Source: Lachnospiraceae bacterium
Lineage (GTDB): Bacteria > Bacillota > Clostridia > Lachnospirales > Lachnospiraceae
Reading direction: 5' to 3'
Assembly (NCBI GenBank): GCA_015057455.1
Contig: SVEH01000019.1
Location: 1-64,000, forward strand
DNA: 64,000 nt
Shown here: piece after piece, positions 26,241-37,604 of the stretch
How the letters are laid out: the number at the start of each line of letters is the position of its first letter
Position numbering within the stretch: the first letter of the stretch is position 1
Made by a program: the position numbers and the translations under genes
Notes under the pieces: generated by a model
What the model saw: only the letters and a program-made list of their open reading frames with translations
Database searches by the model: none
Told to the model about the DNA's origin: nothing

Positions 26241-26603
26241 TTAAAATATAAATATATTTGAATTTGCTAATCTCATCTGCTCTTCATCTAATGTAAAAAA
26301 GCTAAATCCCTCTTTATTAATTCTAAATCCTACTCCGCCTGAAACATTACTACGTGGGCCCATATGTGGTGGTCTATTTCTCATAACTTCTGATTGTATT
26401 AACTCTGCATCTAATGCCGCGCTCACGTCCTCTACAAAAGAAGTTACCCAACGAATTGTTGCATCAATATCTCTGTATGTTATAAATAACTCGCCAGTAT
26501 TAAAATTAACATACCATCCTGACTCATTGGCCATCATTTCCTTTGTGCTTAAGCACTTGCAGTTTTTTGGTAATTGCATGTCTACCATTTTTTTAATTCT
26601 CAT
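26241..26603 (-). CDS. Uncharacterised small protein (120 aa)
   Basis: AAGGAG lies 13 nt before the ATG, a loose but acceptable spacing. The sequence has NESGWYVNFNTGELFITYRD near residues 26-45, an acidic helix VTSFVEDVSAALDAELIQ, a Pro/Gly-rich stretch RPPHMGPRSN and a hydrophobic end LANSNIFIF. No family is recognised and there is no signal peptide or transmembrane helix. Lone gene upstream of the atp operon region and flanked by REP-like hairpins on both sides. Confidence 0.6.
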   Translation of the reverse strand: MRIKKMVDMQLPKNCKCLSTKEMMANESGWYVNFNTGELFITYRDIDATIRWVTSFVEDVSAALDAELIQSEVMRNRPPHMGPRSNVSGGVGFRINKEGFSFFTLDEEQMRLANSNIFIF

Positions 26604-26957
26604 AATTATAAAAAAGCTCCTTTTCCCTCCATAAATTACCCTTTAATACTTAAGAAAATTCTAGCACATCAAAAGTTATATTTCAAGAACTTTTTTCATA
26701 AATATACAAGGTGCACTTTTAAATATACAACCATAATTTTTAATCATCTTTCACAAAAATCTTTTGTTTGCAACTAGCACATGCTGTTTTTCATCAAAGA
26801 ACATTTAATATAACTACTAAATAATATACACAGTCTACAATATAAAAGAAAATTGAGCGATAGCTCAAATTAATTAAAGAAAGACATAAAAACCCCTCAA
26901 CCAGGCCCCTGTCAGAATGACAGGGGCCTATGCCTAAAAACTATAATTTATAATTCA
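26604..26957. other. Intergenic with palindrome and third REP-like hairpin
   Basis: No gene. It contains a version of the AATTTGAGC palindrome (TTGAGC-4 nt-GCTCAA within 26851-26871) and, 32 bp on, the hairpin AGGCCCCTGTC-5 nt-GACAGGGGCCT at 26903-26929, just after the atpC stop. The hairpin probably marks the end of the atp operon. Confidence 0.7.
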
Positions 26958-27368
26958 TTACATATGATTTTCTGCTGCGCTAATACGAGCAATTGAACGG
27001 CGAAGTGCCATTTCTGCTCTATCTAGATTAGCACCTTCTTCTTCACCTTTCAAACGTCTCTCTGCTCTTATCTTAGCTTCTTTAGCTCTATTTATATCTA
27101 TTTCATCTGGCCATTGACAATCTTCTGCCAATATAGTTACATTATCTTGCATTACACGAATTATTCCGTCAATTAAAACAGCCTCTTTTATACCTGACTC
27201 TTCGTGAATTTTAAGAATTCCTGGTGCTGCAACTGCTGTAAAAGGAATATGTCCCTTTAATACACCTACTTCACCTTCTGTTGTAACCATCTCAACCATA
27301 TCTACATCTCCTAGATAAAATTCTCTATCTGGAGAAACAATCCTTAATTTAAACATATTTTCTGCCAT
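26958..27368 (-). CDS. atpC: ATP synthase F1 subunit epsilon
   Basis: 136 aa: MFKLRIVSPDREFYLGDVDMVEM, the GEVGVLKGHIPF motif and the C-terminal helical hairpin with AKEAKIRAERRL. It couples rotation to F1 and can inhibit ATP hydrolysis. Last gene of the operon, 7 bp after atpD, followed by a GC hairpin. Confidence 0.97.
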   Translation of the reverse strand: MAENMFKLRIVSPDREFYLGDVDMVEMVTTEGEVGVLKGHIPFTAVAAPGILKIHEESGIKEAVLIDGIIRVMQDNVTILAEDCQWPDEIDINRAKEAKIRAERRLKGEEEGANLDRAEMALRRSIARISAAENHM

Positions 27369-27375
27369 ACGTCAC

Positions 27376-28776
<1,401 letters not shown>

Positions 28777-28787
28777 TCATTTCTACA

Positions 28788-28913
28788 CCACAAGCTAATC
28801 GCTTTGGTTTATTTAAGTATTGTACTTAGGTTATTGTCTATTAGACACTCATCGTGACCACACCACAAGCAATCCCTTTGGTTTATTTAAGCATCATACT
28901 CTTGTTTTGTCTA
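28788..28913. repeat. ~74-bp tandem duplication between atpG and atpD
   Basis: ACCACAAGC-n-AATC-GCTTTGG with TTTATTTAAG and TTGTCTATTA appears starting near 28788 and again near 28862, about 74 bp apart, with about a dozen differences. It lies between the atpG stop and the atpD ribosome binding site, where most atp operons have a short gap. Confidence 0.7.
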
Positions 28914-29783
28914 TTATCCATTTATCGCAGCCGCACCGCCTACAATCTCAGTAATTTCCTGAGTTATGGCAGCCTGACGAGCTCTGTTATACTTTAATCC
29001 TAATTCTTCTATCATAGTTTCTGCATTAGATGTGGCTGAATCCATCGCTTGCATTCTAGCTCCATTCTCACTTGCAAATGATGCAACTAGTCCACCATAT
29101 ATCAAACTATTAACATACTTAGGAATTATTAAATTCAAAGCCTCTTCTTCATCTGGCTCAAATTCCATAACAGTTAAATCAGCTACAGTTTTTTCTTTTA
29201 TCTCTTCTGTATCTGTTTCACTAAATGGTAATAACTTTATTAACTTTGGTATATGCACTACCGTATTCTTAAATTCTGTATAAGCTAAATATATTTCACC
29301 AATTTTACCCTCCGTAAAATCTTGTATTACTTGTCTTCCAATAGCCATTGCATCTGAATAAAGAACATTATTCATAACCTCAGAATAATTCTGTTCTATA
29401 TGATATCCTTTTCTTGCAAGACCATCTTTACCTTTTCGTCCAACTGCATATATTAATAAATCTTCCTTAAGCACATCCATACCTGTAACTAATTTAATAA
29501 TATTAGAATTATATCCACCAGCTAAACCTTTATTTGACGTAATACATATAACACCTTTTTTAGTTGTAGCACTTGGTGTTATATACGGATGAGATACATT
29601 ATCCATTTTACTTAACACTTGACTCAACGTCTCGTACATACAATCAAAATACGGTTTTGTATTCTCTGCACTTTCCTTTGCCTTTTGAAGCTTAACTGTT
29701 GAAACAAGCTTCATTGCCTTTGTAATCTGTCCAGTACTTTGAATACTTTCTTTTCTACGTTTTATATCTCTCATTGAGGCCAT
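28914..29783 (-). CDS. atpG: ATP synthase F1 subunit gamma
   Basis: 289 aa rotor shaft: N-terminal coil SMRDIKRRKESIQSTGQITKAMKLVSTVKLQKAKE, middle domain VICITSNKGLAGGYNSNI, and C-terminal coil ARMQAMDSATSNAETMIEELGLKYNRARQAAITQEITEIV. Both coils form the central stalk. Follows atpA by 17 bp. Confidence 0.98.
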   Translation of the reverse strand: MASMRDIKRRKESIQSTGQITKAMKLVSTVKLQKAKESAENTKPYFDCMYETLSQVLSKMDNVSHPYITPSATTKKGVICITSNKGLAGGYNSNIIKLVTGMDVLKEDLLIYAVGRKGKDGLARKGYHIEQNYSEVMNNVLYSDAMAIGRQVIQDFTEGKIGEIYLAYTEFKNTVVHIPKLIKLLPFSETDTEEIKEKTVADLTVMEFEPDEEEALNLIIPKYVNSLIYGGLVASFASENGARMQAMDSATSNAETMIEELGLKYNRARQAAITQEITEIVGGAAAING

Positions 29784-29800
29784 ACTCGTCTGCCTCCTTT

Positions 29801-31345
<1,545 letters not shown>

Positions 31346-31909
31346 TTATGATATGTGAATTTTCTCAAGTGATTGGCACATTGAATTGATTTTATTTTTC
31401 AAGCTACTATCCACAACTCTATCTCCAATTCTTATAATTAATCCACCTAAAATGTTTTTATCCACAGAATAACTCATCTCAAACTCTTTATAATCAGTTA
31501 AAGAAATAAGTTTTTCCTCAATTTTTTTCTTTAATTCATCTGTTAATTCAACTGCTGATACCACAGATGCTTTACCTATATGATTATATTCTTTTACTCT
31601 ATTTATGAAATATTCAAATATGGCGTTTATTTCACTTGCTCTACCATTCTTTACAATAGTTACAAGCAAGCCAACTATATCATCTGAAGCTCTACCTTTA
31701 TATATCTTCTCTATAACAGTTATCTTCTCTTCCTTTGATATCTGTGGATGAGTTAACAATTTTTTAAGTTCCATATTAGCTTTAAATGAATCCAATACGC
31801 TAACAACTTCTTGCAACATCTCATCCATATGAGTTGAATTGTCTTTACTCTTCTCTAGGGTAAGTTCAAACAATGCGTCACCATATGCGTTTGCTGCTAA
31901 TTTTGCCAT
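31346..31909 (-). CDS. atpH: ATP synthase F1 subunit delta
   Basis: 187 aa stator protein joining b to alpha: AANAYGDALFELTLEKS at the start, LLTHPQISKEEK in the middle, and the C-terminal SVDKNILGGLIIRIGDRVVDSSLKNKI typical of the family. Its start overlaps the end of atpF by 13 bp. Confidence 0.96.
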   Translation of the reverse strand: MAKLAANAYGDALFELTLEKSKDNSTHMDEMLQEVVSVLDSFKANMELKKLLTHPQISKEEKITVIEKIYKGRASDDIVGLLVTIVKNGRASEINAIFEYFINRVKEYNHIGKASVVSAVELTDELKKKIEEKLISLTDYKEFEMSYSVDKNILGGLIIRIGDRVVDSSLKNKINSMCQSLEKIHIS

Positions 31910-32415
31910 GTACCTTCACCCATTTCTTCTAAAGTTTCATCAATTAAAGACATCTGTTTCTTCTCATCGATTGAAACTTCAACTAATTTACCTGCCATTT
32001 CCTTAGCAACTGAAATAATCTCTTGCTTAACTTCATCTTTAACCTTACTTTTCTCAAGTTCCGCTTCTTTATTAGCTCTTGAGATTATACGATTAGCTTC
32101 TGCCTTAGCTTCATCTACTATTTCATTCTCTCTCTTAATGGCTTTCTTTCTAGTATCACTTAATATCTCATCAGCTTCTTTTTCAACATTGGCTAATTTG
32201 TTATCATACTCTTCTTTTAGTTTAGCTGCCTCTTCCTTATCTGATAGTGCTGCGTTAATATTACCTTCAACATATTCTTTACGCTTTTTTAATAACTCGC
32301 GTACTGGGTTAAATAATATATAAGATAATAAAGTAAACAACACTAACATGGCAACTGCCATAATCAAAGCATCAAATAAGAATTGTGAGTCTAATCCAAA
32401 AACTCTTCCTGACAT
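31897..32415 (-). CDS. atpF: ATP synthase F0 subunit b
   Basis: 172 aa: one N-terminal transmembrane helix (about 12-32, FDALIMAVAMLVLFTLLSYILF) then a long charged coiled coil with NINAALSDKEEAAKLKEEYDN and LVEVSIDEKKQ at the end. Peripheral stalk; dimerises and binds delta. Confidence 0.96.
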   Translation of the reverse strand: MSGRVFGLDSQFLFDALIMAVAMLVLFTLLSYILFNPVRELLKKRKEYVEGNINAALSDKEEAAKLKEEYDNKLANVEKEADEILSDTRKKAIKRENEIVDEAKAEANRIISRANKEAELEKSKVKDEVKQEIISVAKEMAGKLVEVSIDEKKQMSLIDETLEEMGEGTWQN

Positions 32416-32439
32416 GTTAAAATTCTCCTACTCTATAAT

Positions 32440-32721
<282 letters not shown>

Positions 32722-32820
32722 TTAAACTAGTAAATATCATAATTTACTGTATTATTTCTTTTTTATTTCTTTAATTATTAATTAATTTGTTTCTATTTAA
32801 AAAATTTACTAATTAAAAGT

Positions 32821-32846
32821 TCACTAGATTAAAAATCTACTAGTGA
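32821..32846. other. Hairpin between atpB and atpE
   Basis: TCACTAG...CTAGTGA inside the 151-bp gap between atpB and atpE, the largest gap in the operon. A processing or stabilising hairpin could raise c-subunit output, which is needed in many copies. That role is inference. Confidence 0.45.
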
Positions 32847-32860
32847 TTTAATAAATACTA

Positions 32861-33601
32861 TTACTCCGTATCAAAATTCTGAGATATAAATGTCATTGTA
32901 AGCATTACAAATACATATGCTTGTATTGCTCCTGAAAAAATATCAAAATAAATATGTAGTACACCTGGCCAACCAAACATTGTTATAACCCTTGGTACTA
33001 AACCATAAATAAGTCCCATTAATACTGTTCCTGATAATACATTACCAAACAAACGTAGAGACATAGATAATGGTGTTGCAAATTCTCCAATAATATTAAT
33101 TGGTGCAAGAACTATTGGCTTAAACAAGTCTGTAATATGAGCCAACTTCTGATACTTAAATCCTGCATAATGAATAAGTACAAATGTAATAATTGCAAGT
33201 GCAAATGTTACACCATAATCAGCTGTTGGTGGTCTAAAACCAAATAATCCTGATAAATTCGCTACAACTAAGAATAAAAATAGTGTACTAACATAATTCA
33301 CATATTTATATCCATGTTTAACGCCCATTCCATCAATGATAAGTTTATCTAATGTTTCAACTATAAACTCTACAACATTCATAAATGGAGTTGGTGGTTT
33401 AGTTGGATCTGCCTTTTTCACATTAATATTAACAATAATTGCAAATATTATAAGCGCAAGCATTACTGCCAATATAGATATATGCGTATTGGTTATATAC
33501 CAGTCGCTGCCAAATATCTTATACTTTAGATAACCTGTTATAGCAAAATCCACTTCACTTGATAAAAGTCCTGGTGATGGTAACACCGCTGTTCCTAACA
33601 C
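32861..33601 (-). CDS. atpB: ATP synthase F0 subunit a
   Basis: 246 aa with five to six transmembrane helices; the essential arginine sits in IIGEFATPLSMSLRLFGNVLSGTVL and the last helix in FSGAIQAYVFVMLTMTFIS. It provides the ion half-channels facing the c ring. Follows the AtpI-like gene by 14 bp. Confidence 0.97.
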   Translation of the reverse strand: MLGTAVLPSPGLLSSEVDFAITGYLKYKIFGSDWYITNTHISILAVMLALIIFAIIVNINVKKADPTKPPTPFMNVVEFIVETLDKLIIDGMGVKHGYKYVNYVSTLFLFLVVANLSGLFGFRPPTADYGVTFALAIITFVLIHYAGFKYQKLAHITDLFKPIVLAPINIIGEFATPLSMSLRLFGNVLSGTVLMGLIYGLVPRVITMFGWPGVLHIYFDIFSGAIQAYVFVMLTMTFISQNFDTE

Positions 33602-33615
33602 TTTCTCACCTTCCT

Positions 33616-34023
33616 TTATTCATTGATTTTTTTATCAATTAACGGCACCATATATGCCGCAAATTTCAAGTTCATTATACTCAAAAAAAGCATATACATA
33701 TTGATATACTTCCAAAAAAAACAAACTAACAAAACTATTATCGTAAACAATACCGTCATTCTTAATATAGCGCTTCTTCTCATATACTTTTCTGCATTGT
33801 CCTTATCATAGTCTAGTGCTTTATCAATTGTGTTATACATATGAAAAACAATTCCAATAGCAATTAACACACCTATAAAGCCACCTAACCATAATCCCAA
33901 AGTATTGCTAATCCACACCTTATCCATACTCATATTAACTATTGTGACAATTGCTAACTCCAATAGAGTTAGCGTCACAATCCCACCTATTAACTCAAAA
34001 AGAGTTTTTTTTGATCTATTCAT
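33616..34023 (-). CDS. AtpI-like membrane protein (135 aa)
   Basis: Four hydrophobic helices (for example LFELIGGIVTLTLLELAIVTI, LGLWLGGFIGVLIAIGIVFHM, MTVLFTIIVLLVCFFW). Position directly before atpB and length match the AtpI-like proteins of Clostridia that assist c-ring assembly. Sequence similarity to AtpI is weak by eye, so the call rests mainly on place. Its start codon overlaps the AtpZ-like stop by one base. Confidence 0.75.
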   Translation of the reverse strand: MNRSKKTLFELIGGIVTLTLLELAIVTIVNMSMDKVWISNTLGLWLGGFIGVLIAIGIVFHMYNTIDKALDYDKDNAEKYMRRSAILRMTVLFTIIVLLVCFFWKYINMYMLFLSIMNLKFAAYMVPLIDKKINE

Positions 34024-34340
34024 TAACTATCCTTCTTCTCCATATTTCTCTTCCTGGCTTCTTCAAGCTCTTTAAAATACTGTTGTTCCTCATTCTCCCT
34101 TTGCAAATCTTTAGCATAAGTTTGCTTTAATAATATATAAGCATTCCTAAAGGCAACTATACATCCAATAAGAATAGCTACTAACACTATTATAGGAGCC
34201 TGTGCATACTCACTAATCTTAATTCCAATCCATACACATAAAAAAATAGGAACAATCATAGATATACCTACTTGTGAAATAAGAGAAATCATATATACAA
34301 TAGTTCTCTTTTCTTTACTATCTAACTTTTTTTCACTCAT
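34023..34340 (-). CDS. AtpZ/AtpI-family small membrane protein (105 aa)
   Basis: Two transmembrane helices (about 17-40, MISLISQVGISMIVPIFLCVWIG, and 48-68, PIIVLVAILIGCIVAFRNAY) then a charged tail ending in KRNMEKKDS, the AtpZ (F0F1 ATPase accessory) layout. The start is set at the ATG at 34340. A reading frame extending to a GTG at 34451 runs through the operon promoter and gives a non-family N-terminus. First gene of the atp operon. Confidence 0.8.
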   Translation of the reverse strand: MSEKKLDSKEKRTIVYMISLISQVGISMIVPIFLCVWIGIKISEYAQAPIIVLVAILIGCIVAFRNAYILLKQTYAKDLQRENEEQQYFKELEEARKRNMEKKDS

Positions 34341-34394
34341 ATATGTCTTTCTAATTTTTTCAATAAATTTACAATAATTGTAACCGATATATTT

Positions 34395-34433
34395 ATTATA
34401 GCAACAATTTTCAAAATGTCTACTTGAAAATTG
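34395..34433 (-). promoter_or_regulatory. atp operon promoter with flanking inverted repeat
   Basis: TAGACA (34422-34417) and TATAAT (34400-34395) on the minus strand, 16 bp apart. A perfect inverted repeat CAATTTTC (34405-34412) / GAAAATTG (34426-34433) straddles the -35 box and could be an operator. Confidence 0.65.
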
Positions 34434-34666
34434 TGAACTTTTTGTTACCACATCTTGATTATTGTTATAATTTTAACTATAATTGCTTACTACGCGTTTT
34501 TTATTTATAGGTATAGATTATTTTTTATTATAGACTACAATTTAAGATTGTTAGTTTCCGTATAAATAAAAACATACTATATTATATAGACGTTTTATAT
34601 AGCGATTATTTATTAATTCAAAACAACAATTTTTCATTATTATACATAAATTCTAGGAGGTAATAT

Positions 34667-35554
34667 ATGAGTCCATATAAAATAACATGTTGTTCAACTG
34701 TAGATGTACCAGAGGAGCTACTTAAAAGTTTAGATATAGAGTATACATATTTTCATTATGAAGTAGATGGAAAAATATATAATGACGATTTTGGTAAAAG
34801 TATGTCTTCTGATGAATTATTTAAAACAATGCTTGCAGGTGCTGACACTAAAACATCTCAAGTTGGAGTAGGTGAATATATTGACTTTTTCACTAAAATA
34901 TTAGATGAAGGTAATGACATATTCCACATTTCTCTTTCATCAGGTATTTCTGGATCGTATAACTCTGCTGTTTTAGCAAAGTCTCAATTAGAAGAAACTT
35001 ATCCTGATAGAAAGATTGTGGTTATCGACTCTCTTGCAGCTTCAGGTGGCTACGGATTGTTAGTAACAACACTTGCTAAAAAGAAAGCAGATGGATGCAC
35101 TATGCATGAATTAGAAAAATGGACTGAAGAAAATAAACTACATTTGAATCATTGGTTCTTTACTAGTGATTTAACATTCTTCATAAGAGGTGGACGTGTT
35201 TCTAAAACTGCTGGTCTTATTGGAAATGCTCTTAACATCTGTCCACTACTTAATGTAAGTAATGAAGGTAAACTTATACCTCGTAAGAAAATTCGTACAA
35301 CTAAAAAGGTTATCAAAGAAACCCTTAACACTATGAAGGAATTAGCATCAAACGGTGTTAACTACAAAGGCAAAGTTTATATAACTCATTCTTTATGTTA
35401 TGACGATGCTAGAGCTTTAGCTGATTTAATAGAAGAAACATTCCCTAATATCGATGGTAAGGTCCAAATCAGCGATATTGGAGCAACTATCGGATCTCAT
35501 ACTGGCCCTGGAACAGTTGCACTATTCTTCTGGGGACAGAAGCGTGAAAATTAA
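34667..35554 (+). CDS. DegV family protein (fatty-acid-binding)
   Basis: 295 aa: ITCCSTVDVPEELLKSLDIEY with the ligand-contacting Ser/Thr region, TKTSQVGVGEYIDFF, IFHISLSSGISGSYNSAVLA, SLAASGGYGLLV, FFIRGGRVSKTAGLIGNALNICPLL and the end IGSHTGPGTVALFFWG. DegV/FakB proteins carry fatty acids to a FakA-type kinase; no fakA is adjacent. AGGAGGT precedes the ATG. Monocistronic with a strong terminator. Confidence 0.93.
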   Translation: MSPYKITCCSTVDVPEELLKSLDIEYTYFHYEVDGKIYNDDFGKSMSSDELFKTMLAGADTKTSQVGVGEYIDFFTKILDEGNDIFHISLSSGISGSYNSAVLAKSQLEETYPDRKIVVIDSLAASGGYGLLVTTLAKKKADGCTMHELEKWTEENKLHLNHWFFTSDLTFFIRGGRVSKTAGLIGNALNICPLLNVSNEGKLIPRKKIRTTKKVIKETLNTMKELASNGVNYKGKVYITHSLCYDDARALADLIEETFPNIDGKVQISDIGATIGSHTGPGTVALFFWGQKREN

Positions 35555-35599
35555 GATTTTTTAAGCTCCGCACAAGTTATAGAAAGTTGTTCTAGTTTC

Positions 35600-35634
35600 A
35601 AATTTAGGCCAATATATTATATTGGCCTAAATTT
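35600..35634 (+). terminator. Terminator of the DegV gene
   Basis: AAATTTAGGCCAATATA and its exact inverted copy form a ~16-bp hairpin followed by TTTTATTTT. Confidence 0.9.
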
Positions 35635-35867
35635 TATTTTACTGTATACTGTTATTCTATTATCTTTATTCTCAACATTATATATTAATAACTCTATTAA
35701 CTTCAAATGCATATATATTTGCACTAAATAATTTTCACACTATGTCCCCACTATATTTTTTATTATACTAAAACTGAAAAAATATCCTAACTAGGTATTT
35801 GTATAATTTCGTCAAAATTATTTAGATATTCTTCTCGTCTATCATAATAATCCCATACTAATATTAA
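35635..35867. other. Intergenic, no gene seen
   Basis: AT-rich sequence between the DegV terminator and the 26-bp-stem hairpin; no reading frame with a ribosome binding site. Confidence 0.4.
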
Positions 35868-35956
35868 GTACAAATAAGGAAGATAGTGTCTTATATTAGG
35901 CGTTGCTCTGAGACGCGAGTCGTGCCGTTTTAAGATACTATCTTCCTTATTTGTAC
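35868..35956. repeat. Long-stem hairpin element with GC-rich core
   Basis: GTACAAATAAGGAAGATAGT plus six more bases (35868-35893) pairs with 35931-35956 over 26 bp with a single G-U/C-A position. The 37-nt loop is GC-rich and can form GGC...GCC around GCTC...GAGT. The same plan (long unrelated closing helix, structured core) is seen in the elements at 19348-19503, 19625-19762 and 56883-57019, although the core is different. It lies between converging genes. Confidence 0.8.
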
Positions 35957-35990
35957 GTAACTAGAACCGAAAAAATCCAGTCCAAAAAAT

Positions 35991-36470
35991 CTATTCATAA
36001 TCTGCAATTAATTGTTGGATTTTATGGAATTCTCCACCATAAATTATGTTAAGTAAATCATGCATTTGTCTTAATGCCATAGATACATATTCTAATGGAA
36101 TAAACTTTTTCTCTACTGCATCTGCTAGTTCATCTGCATCCAATACTTCTGCATGTCCATCTTCATAAACTACTACATCTAGAAGAAGGTCTTCAAATAT
36201 ATATTCATTCTTTTCTTCGTTGATTATTGTTTTTACTATATCACAGTACCAATATACCACTTCATCTTCTGGTGAATATAATTTGCTTACTTTATATCCT
36301 TTATCAAGAAAATACACTGACATTCCTCTCTTGATATCTTTTCTTGGTTTTAATGTATCCCACTTTGTTATAATAATATGGTCATCCTTATAAACAATTA
36401 TATCATCTTTTAGATAATTTGTTTCATCAGGTATAAACCTTTTTCTATATAAAGAAATATGGTCATACAT
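35991..36470 (-). CDS. DUF402 (Ntdp/FomD-like) family protein (159 aa)
   Basis: Matches the DUF402 pattern: an opening YDHISLYRKRFIPDE region, then VYFLDKGYKVSKLYSPEDEVVYWYCDIV with the metal-binding D, FEDLLLDVVVYEDGHAEVLDADELADA. Relatives hydrolyse nucleoside tri- or diphosphates or cyclic phosphonate intermediates. Cytosolic. No partner gene is evident; rpiB lies upstream with a 160-bp gap. Confidence 0.85.
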   Translation of the reverse strand: MYDHISLYRKRFIPDETNYLKDDIIVYKDDHIIITKWDTLKPRKDIKRGMSVYFLDKGYKVSKLYSPEDEVVYWYCDIVKTIINEEKNEYIFEDLLLDVVVYEDGHAEVLDADELADAVEKKFIPLEYVSMALRQMHDLLNIIYGGEFHKIQQLIADYE

Positions 36471-36633
36471 ATTATTAAGCCTCCTTTTATAGTCTATTTA
36501 CTTACTTCAATAATCTATCCCTACTATACAGATATATACCAATATATATATTCTCACATTACAGCTTTAAAAATTTAAAGCTTTATATATTTTTAGCTAC
36601 TTTAATTACAATACTATAATTATTATCCTATTA

Positions 36634-37068
36634 TTAGTCTTCTTCTATCATTCGTACTCTATTTATATGTCTATCTACGTTGGAAAATTCTGTACTTAAG
36701 AATGTATCTACTATTCTTAATGCCAATAATTCTCCTACTACACCTGCTCCAAGTGCAAGTACATTGGCATCATTATGAAGTCTTGTTGCTTCTGCACTAA
36801 AGCAGTCGCTACACAATGCAGCTCTTACGCCTTTAAATTTATTAGCTGTTATTGATATGCCAATTCCTGTTGTACAAATAACAATACCTCTATCGCACAT
36901 TCCTTCTGATACAGCTCTTGCCACTTTCTTGCCATAAACAGGATAATCTACTGCTTCTGTTGAATGACATCCCATATCTTCAACTATAAATCCTTTGTTT
37001 CTTAAATGCTCTACTACTTTTTCTTTTAATTGGTAACCGCCATGGTCACATCCTATACATATTTTCAT
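36634..37068 (-). CDS. rpiB: Ribose 5-phosphate isomerase B
   Basis: 144 aa: CIGCDHGGYQLKEKVVEHL, VDYPVYGKKVARAV, catalytic-cysteine loop IVICTTGIGISITANKFKGVRAALC, HNDANVLALGAGVVGELLA. Interconverts ribulose 5-phosphate and ribose 5-phosphate. Part of the Firmicute sua5-ywlE-rpiB string, 25 bp after the phosphatase gene. Confidence 0.96.
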   Translation of the reverse strand: MKICIGCDHGGYQLKEKVVEHLRNKGFIVEDMGCHSTEAVDYPVYGKKVARAVSEGMCDRGIVICTTGIGISITANKFKGVRAALCSDCFSAEATRLHNDANVLALGAGVVGELLALRIVDTFLSTEFSNVDRHINRVRMIEED

Positions 37069-37093
37069 AACTAATCTCCTATTTTATATCGTA

Positions 37094-37543
37094 TTATTCT
37101 TCATTTATTTTATATACTGTTTTCTTTACTAGTCTAACTAAATCATTAAAGCAAACTTCATATTCTTTTAATGTGCCACCATATGGATCAACTACATCAC
37201 CTTGTTCTCCTACAAATTCTGTAAGATTATGTACATTGTCTATACCTTCAAAGTTACTCATTACTTCTAGTTTTAATTGTTCACTCATTGTTAATACAAG
37301 GGTATTATCCACGATATCTTTCTTATCTAATTGTTTTGCCTTATCTCTCACTAACTCTAAGTTATTATTCTTTAATACCACTTCAACCTTTGGATTTATT
37401 GGTTCTGGAAATAATACTACACTTCCCCTTGATAGCACTTCAATATCTTGGTTTGTCTCCATACTTTTAAATATTGCTTCTGCCATAGGACTTCTACTCG
37501 TATTACTTCTACAAACAAATATTATTCTTGAATATCCCATCAT
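37094..37543 (-). CDS. Low-molecular-weight protein phosphatase, YwlE-like
   Basis: 149 aa with the CX5R loop FVCRSNTSRSPMAEAIF and the general-acid stretch VVDPYGGTLKEYEVCF. Threonine in the P-loop (CRSNTSR) is the residue associated with arginine-phosphatase specificity in YwlE-type enzymes. Position between sua5 and rpiB matches ywlE of Bacillus. The ATG at 37543 with AAGGA 6 nt upstream is preferred over one 18 bp earlier. Confidence 0.88.
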   Translation of the reverse strand: MMGYSRIIFVCRSNTSRSPMAEAIFKSMETNQDIEVLSRGSVVLFPEPINPKVEVVLKNNNLELVRDKAKQLDKKDIVDNTLVLTMSEQLKLEVMSNFEGIDNVHNLTEFVGEQGDVVDPYGGTLKEYEVCFNDLVRLVKKTVYKINEE

Positions 37544-37604
37544 ATTCTTTCCTTCTTCCATATATTATTAAACTAATTTTCAATTGCTTATCTATGTTTT
37601 ATAC

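Noticed and set aside
34341..34451. N-terminal extension of the AtpZ-like protein from a GTG
   Set aside because: It crosses the atp promoter and inverted repeat, and the added residues do not resemble the family.
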